The notes beneath the pieces were generated by a model that had not been told where the DNA came from, ran no database searches, and saw nothing but the letters and a program-made list of their open reading frames with translations. From a virus, in IMG/VR virus record IMGVR_UViG_3300011013_001886, positions 1 to 32,844 of that record: a DNA stretch of 32,844 nt; one strand, 5' to 3'. Positions within the stretch are counted from its first letter, which is position 1, and every line of letters starts with the position of its first letter. This document shows, piece by piece, positions 30,854 to 32,844 of the stretch. The position numbers were made by a program, and so were the translations under genes.

Positions 30854-31496
30854 CATAAGCCTAGAGAGCTTAAATGAGGTATGGAATTTGTCTGTGTCTG
30901 GCATATGTCATGTGGGCGCACATAACGCCACCGAAATAGCAACCTATAGACAACTTTTTGGAAAAGTTCCTGTAACATTTATAGAAGCCAATAAAGATTT
31001 AGAAGACACAATTAAAGCTAGTATTTCTAGTTTTGATAATGTTGAATATAAAATAATAGCAGCTGGCGCTGAGCCGCATGTTTCGGATATGTATATAGAC
31101 ACAGAAGACGAAGGTACTGGACAATCTACATCTCTACTAGAGCCACATAAAGTAATAGATAGATATGGTGGGTGGCCAACATTTACCAAGTTTCACGATC
31201 CTGTTAAGGTTCAAGTTGACACACTAGACTCTATTATGGCTGGAAAACAATTTAACTTTTTAAATATTGATGTTCAGGGATATGAGCTGGAAGTCCTAAA
31301 GGGTGCCACTAAGTCGCTTGAAAATGTAGACTATATACTCTCAGAAGTAAATAAAGCTGAACTCTATAAAGGGTGTCCAATGATAGAGGATATAGATGAA
31401 TTTCTTGGAAAGTTTTCCTTTTCTAGAGTAAAGTTGGAATGGTATACCGGTGGTGAAGATTGGGGTGATGCTTTATATATTAAGGGAGGGCGCTAA
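30840..31496 (+). CDS. FkbM-family SAM methyltransferase, 218 aa
   Basis: A second FkbM O-methyltransferase. Motif I is GICHVGAHNATE (21-32), the ribose-binding acidic residue is in FIEANKD (47-53), and the family core NIDVQGYELEVLKGATK is at 142-158. It shares this core and the flanking GCPMIEDIDEFL with the paralog at 25057-25698 (GCPMVEEIDTFL), so a duplication is likely. ATG 30840 is preferred because AAGGAG lies six to seven bases upstream. The open frame starts earlier at 30792. It probably methylates a hydroxyl on the glycan. The sugar is unknown. Confidence 0.9.
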   Translation: MAWSDISLESLNEVWNLSVSGICHVGAHNATEIATYRQLFGKVPVTFIEANKDLEDTIKASISSFDNVEYKIIAAGAEPHVSDMYIDTEDEGTGQSTSLLEPHKVIDRYGGWPTFTKFHDPVKVQVDTLDSIMAGKQFNFLNIDVQGYELEVLKGATKSLENVDYILSEVNKAELYKGCPMIEDIDEFLGKFSFSRVKLEWYTGGEDWGDALYIKGGR

Positions 31497-31497
31497 A

Positions 31498-32163
31498 ATG
31501 TATGCAACCTTAGACAACATAACACAATCTTTAAACAAAGATGGTTACACTATAACCGATCCGTGGGATGTCGTAGAAGCTTTTGAAAGTAAGGTAGCTA
31601 AGTATGCCGGAAGCAAATACGCCATAGCTACAGACAGTTGTACAAATAGTTTATTTTTATGCTTGAAATATTTTAACGCTAATGGTACAATTAAGATACC
31701 AAAAAAAACATACATCTCCGTGCCACAAAGTGTGATTCATGCTGGTTGTAAAGTTCAATTTACAGACGAAGAATGGTCAGGGGTTTATCGTCTTGAACCA
31801 TATCCAATAGTAGATAGCGCCACCAGATTTACAAAAGATATGTATATTCAAGATACTTATCAATGCCTATCTTTTCACATAAGAAAAATACTACCTATCG
31901 CCAAAGGTGGTATGATTCTCACAAATAGTAAAATGGCATACGACTGGTTTAAATTAGCAGAATATGAGGGAAGAAATAGACGTGTGCCTCATGATGAAAT
32001 GCTGTCACCAGCCATGATGGGTTGGAATATGTATATGCCACCCGAACAAGCGGCGCGTGGTTTAGAGTTGTTTCAAAATTTACCAAACGACAATCCTGAT
32101 TGTGGTGGCTCACAGAAGTATAAAGATCTTACAGAATTCAATATTTTTAAAGGTATGAAATGA
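31498..32163 (+). CDS. Short DegT/DnrJ-like PLP protein, 221 aa
   Basis: It resembles the large domain of sugar aminotransferases (DegT/DnrJ/EryC1). SKYAIATDSCTNSLFLCLKY (39-58) is the usual cofactor-phosphate loop region, and KKTYISVPQSVIHAG is the adjacent strand-helix. Asp106 (IVDSATRF) would pair with the pyridine N, and SFHIRKILPIAKGGMIL (125-141) contains Lys130 at the expected PLP lysine. It ends at residue 221, whereas family members are ~370. The small C-terminal domain is missing, so it may be a truncated paralog, a heteromeric partner or a non-aminating PLP protein. ATG 31498 follows GGAGG. Confidence 0.72.
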   Translation: MYATLDNITQSLNKDGYTITDPWDVVEAFESKVAKYAGSKYAIATDSCTNSLFLCLKYFNANGTIKIPKKTYISVPQSVIHAGCKVQFTDEEWSGVYRLEPYPIVDSATRFTKDMYIQDTYQCLSFHIRKILPIAKGGMILTNSKMAYDWFKLAEYEGRNRRVPHDEMLSPAMMGWNMYMPPEQAARGLELFQNLPNDNPDCGGSQKYKDLTEFNIFKGMK

Positions 32164-32777
32164 CTGAGATAACACACCATTCACAAATGTCACAGGACCT
32201 GTTCGCTGACTATATGCTCAATTCTAATGAGGGATATTTTGTAGATGTGGGATGTTATGAGCCAAAGTTTATCAGTAATACCTATATGTTAGAACAAAAA
32301 GGATTTCAAGGTTTATTGCTTGACGTAGATCCCAAATGGATTAAAATGGCTCAAGAGGAAAGATCTGCAAAAGCGGTTCAAGTAGATCTAATAGCTAATA
32401 ATTTTACAGATGTGTTGCTTGATAACCAATGCCCCAAACTGATCGACTATCTAGACTTAGATATTGATGACGGTACACTTAAGGTTTTAATAGACATTGA
32501 TTTTGATGTTTTTACATTTAAGGTAATAACAATGGAACATGACTATTACGCAAACAAGAATGATAACGATAGATCTGCTATGCGCAATATACTACAATCT
32601 AATGGATATAAACTTGTGTGCGCGGATGTGGGCAATAACTCCGGGCCTCAGGAGGACTGGTATATTCACCCCTCCCACATAGATCAGTCTAGATGGGAAC
32701 ATGTGGTGTGTTCGGATCTTAAGCATACCGAAGTAAGAAAGCTAATGGGTATTACAGACGAAAGACTAAACTGGTGA
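32160..32777 (+). CDS. FkbM-like SAM methyltransferase, 205 aa
   Basis: It fits a more divergent FkbM branch. An opening SQDLFADYMLNSNEGYFVDV (11-30) is followed by GCYEPKFISNTY and GLLLDVDP, typical of FkbM proteins that begin S-Q-D-L-F. The core DYLDLDIDDGTLKVL then replaces the NxDxQGxExxVLKG of the other two copies. Near the end, FDVFTFKVITMEHDYY matches the conserved strand before the catalytic-site His/Asp. At 205 residues it is intact. It overlaps the PLP gene by four bases, and its stop overlaps the next GTG. It is the third FkbM-type enzyme here and seems independently acquired rather than a close duplicate. Confidence 0.82.
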   Translation: MTEITHHSQMSQDLFADYMLNSNEGYFVDVGCYEPKFISNTYMLEQKGFQGLLLDVDPKWIKMAQEERSAKAVQVDLIANNFTDVLLDNQCPKLIDYLDLDIDDGTLKVLIDIDFDVFTFKVITMEHDYYANKNDNDRSAMRNILQSNGYKLVCADVGNNSGPQEDWYIHPSHIDQSRWEHVVCSDLKHTEVRKLMGITDERLNW

Positions 32778-32844
32778 TAGATTTATTTAACATTAACCAA
32801 TACCAAATAGACACAAGCAAATTTAGCAACATGCTACATGATAG
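32774..32844 (+). CDS. Partial gene at right edge, possible second DegT-like N-terminus
   Basis: GTG 32774 overlaps the preceding stop (gTGA) and opens a frame continuing to the window end (23 codons). It reads (M)IDLFNINQYQIDTSKFSNMLHD. The pattern of a beta strand, then N-x-Y-x-I-D-T and a helix is reminiscent of the start of DegT/DnrJ-type proteins, but 23 residues are not enough to assign a family. The sequence is cut by the window boundary. Confidence 0.4.
   Translation, partial: MIDLFNINQYQIDTSKFSNMLHD

Noticed and set aside
28165-32777. DNA methyltransferases modifying phage DNA
   Set aside because: None shows the (D/N/S)PP(Y/F/W) or PC catalytic motifs of DNA adenine or cytosine methyltransferases. 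The FkbM and small class I types here fit sugar or small-molecule O-methylation.
1-32844. tRNA, rRNA, CRISPR array, insertion sequence, att site or long direct repeat
   Set aside because: I saw no cloverleaf-like or repeat signature and no transposase or integrase. The dense coding leaves no room for them. A systematic tRNA scan and repeat search were not run.

Overview
This window looks like a piece of a large, AT-rich genome of a tailed double-stranded DNA bacteriophage. The reasons are these. All ~47 supported genes lie on the + strand. Most neighbours overlap by 1-30 bases or are separated by a few bases, and the largest gene-free gap is 18 bases (8796-8813). Small uncharacterised genes are mixed with a nearly complete phage-type replication set. 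There are no rRNA, tRNA, ribosomal-protein or central-metabolism genes. Shine-Dalgarno sequences (AAGGA/GGAG) and GTG/TTG starts point to a bacterial host, but nothing identifies the host. I had no search tools, so family calls rest on motifs and recognised sequence patterns.

Region 1 (1-4411): small hypothetical genes around a RecA/UvsX recombinase (1850-2929), with a PD-(D/E)XK-like endonuclease (3128-3535), two small Cys-rich proteins and a possible helix-turn-helix protein.

Region 2 (4417-10535): DnaB-family helicase, CHC2/Toprim primase, a P-loop (deoxy)nucleoside-monophosphate-kinase-like protein, a RecB/Cas4-like nuclease with four cysteines placed for an Fe-S cluster, a 2OG-Fe(II) oxygenase, a second PD-(D/E)XK-like nuclease and a HAD phosphatase.

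Region 3 (10539-15820): an exostosin-like glycosyltransferase, then a C-family DNA polymerase III alpha encoded in two pieces. The N-terminal piece (PHP, palm, thumb; all three catalytic Asp; 11446-13047) and the C-terminal piece (fingers, HhH, OB-fold; 13956-15491) are separated by a 74-aa unknown gene and a complete DnaQ-like DEDDh proofreading exonuclease. A single-strand DNA-binding protein follows. The exonuclease gene thus lies inside the polymerase gene, and no intein is visible. This is the most unusual arrangement in the window.

Region 4 (15801-32844): about 17 kb of carbohydrate genes that runs off the right edge. It holds eight or nine glycosyltransferases (GT4, GT2, GT8, GT11 and CgeB-like types), a sugar nucleotidyltransferase, a GDP-L-fucose synthase, a PAPS-type sulfotransferase, three FkbM methyltransferases, one or more other methyltransferases, a StrG-like 2OG oxygenase and a short DegT/DnrJ-like PLP protein. 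Together they could make and attach a fucosylated, O-methylated and possibly sulfated glycan. Whether the target is the virion, host-surface polysaccharide or something else cannot be read from sequence.

The tight packing suggests long polycistronic transcripts with translational coupling. I found no convincing promoter or terminator inside the window.
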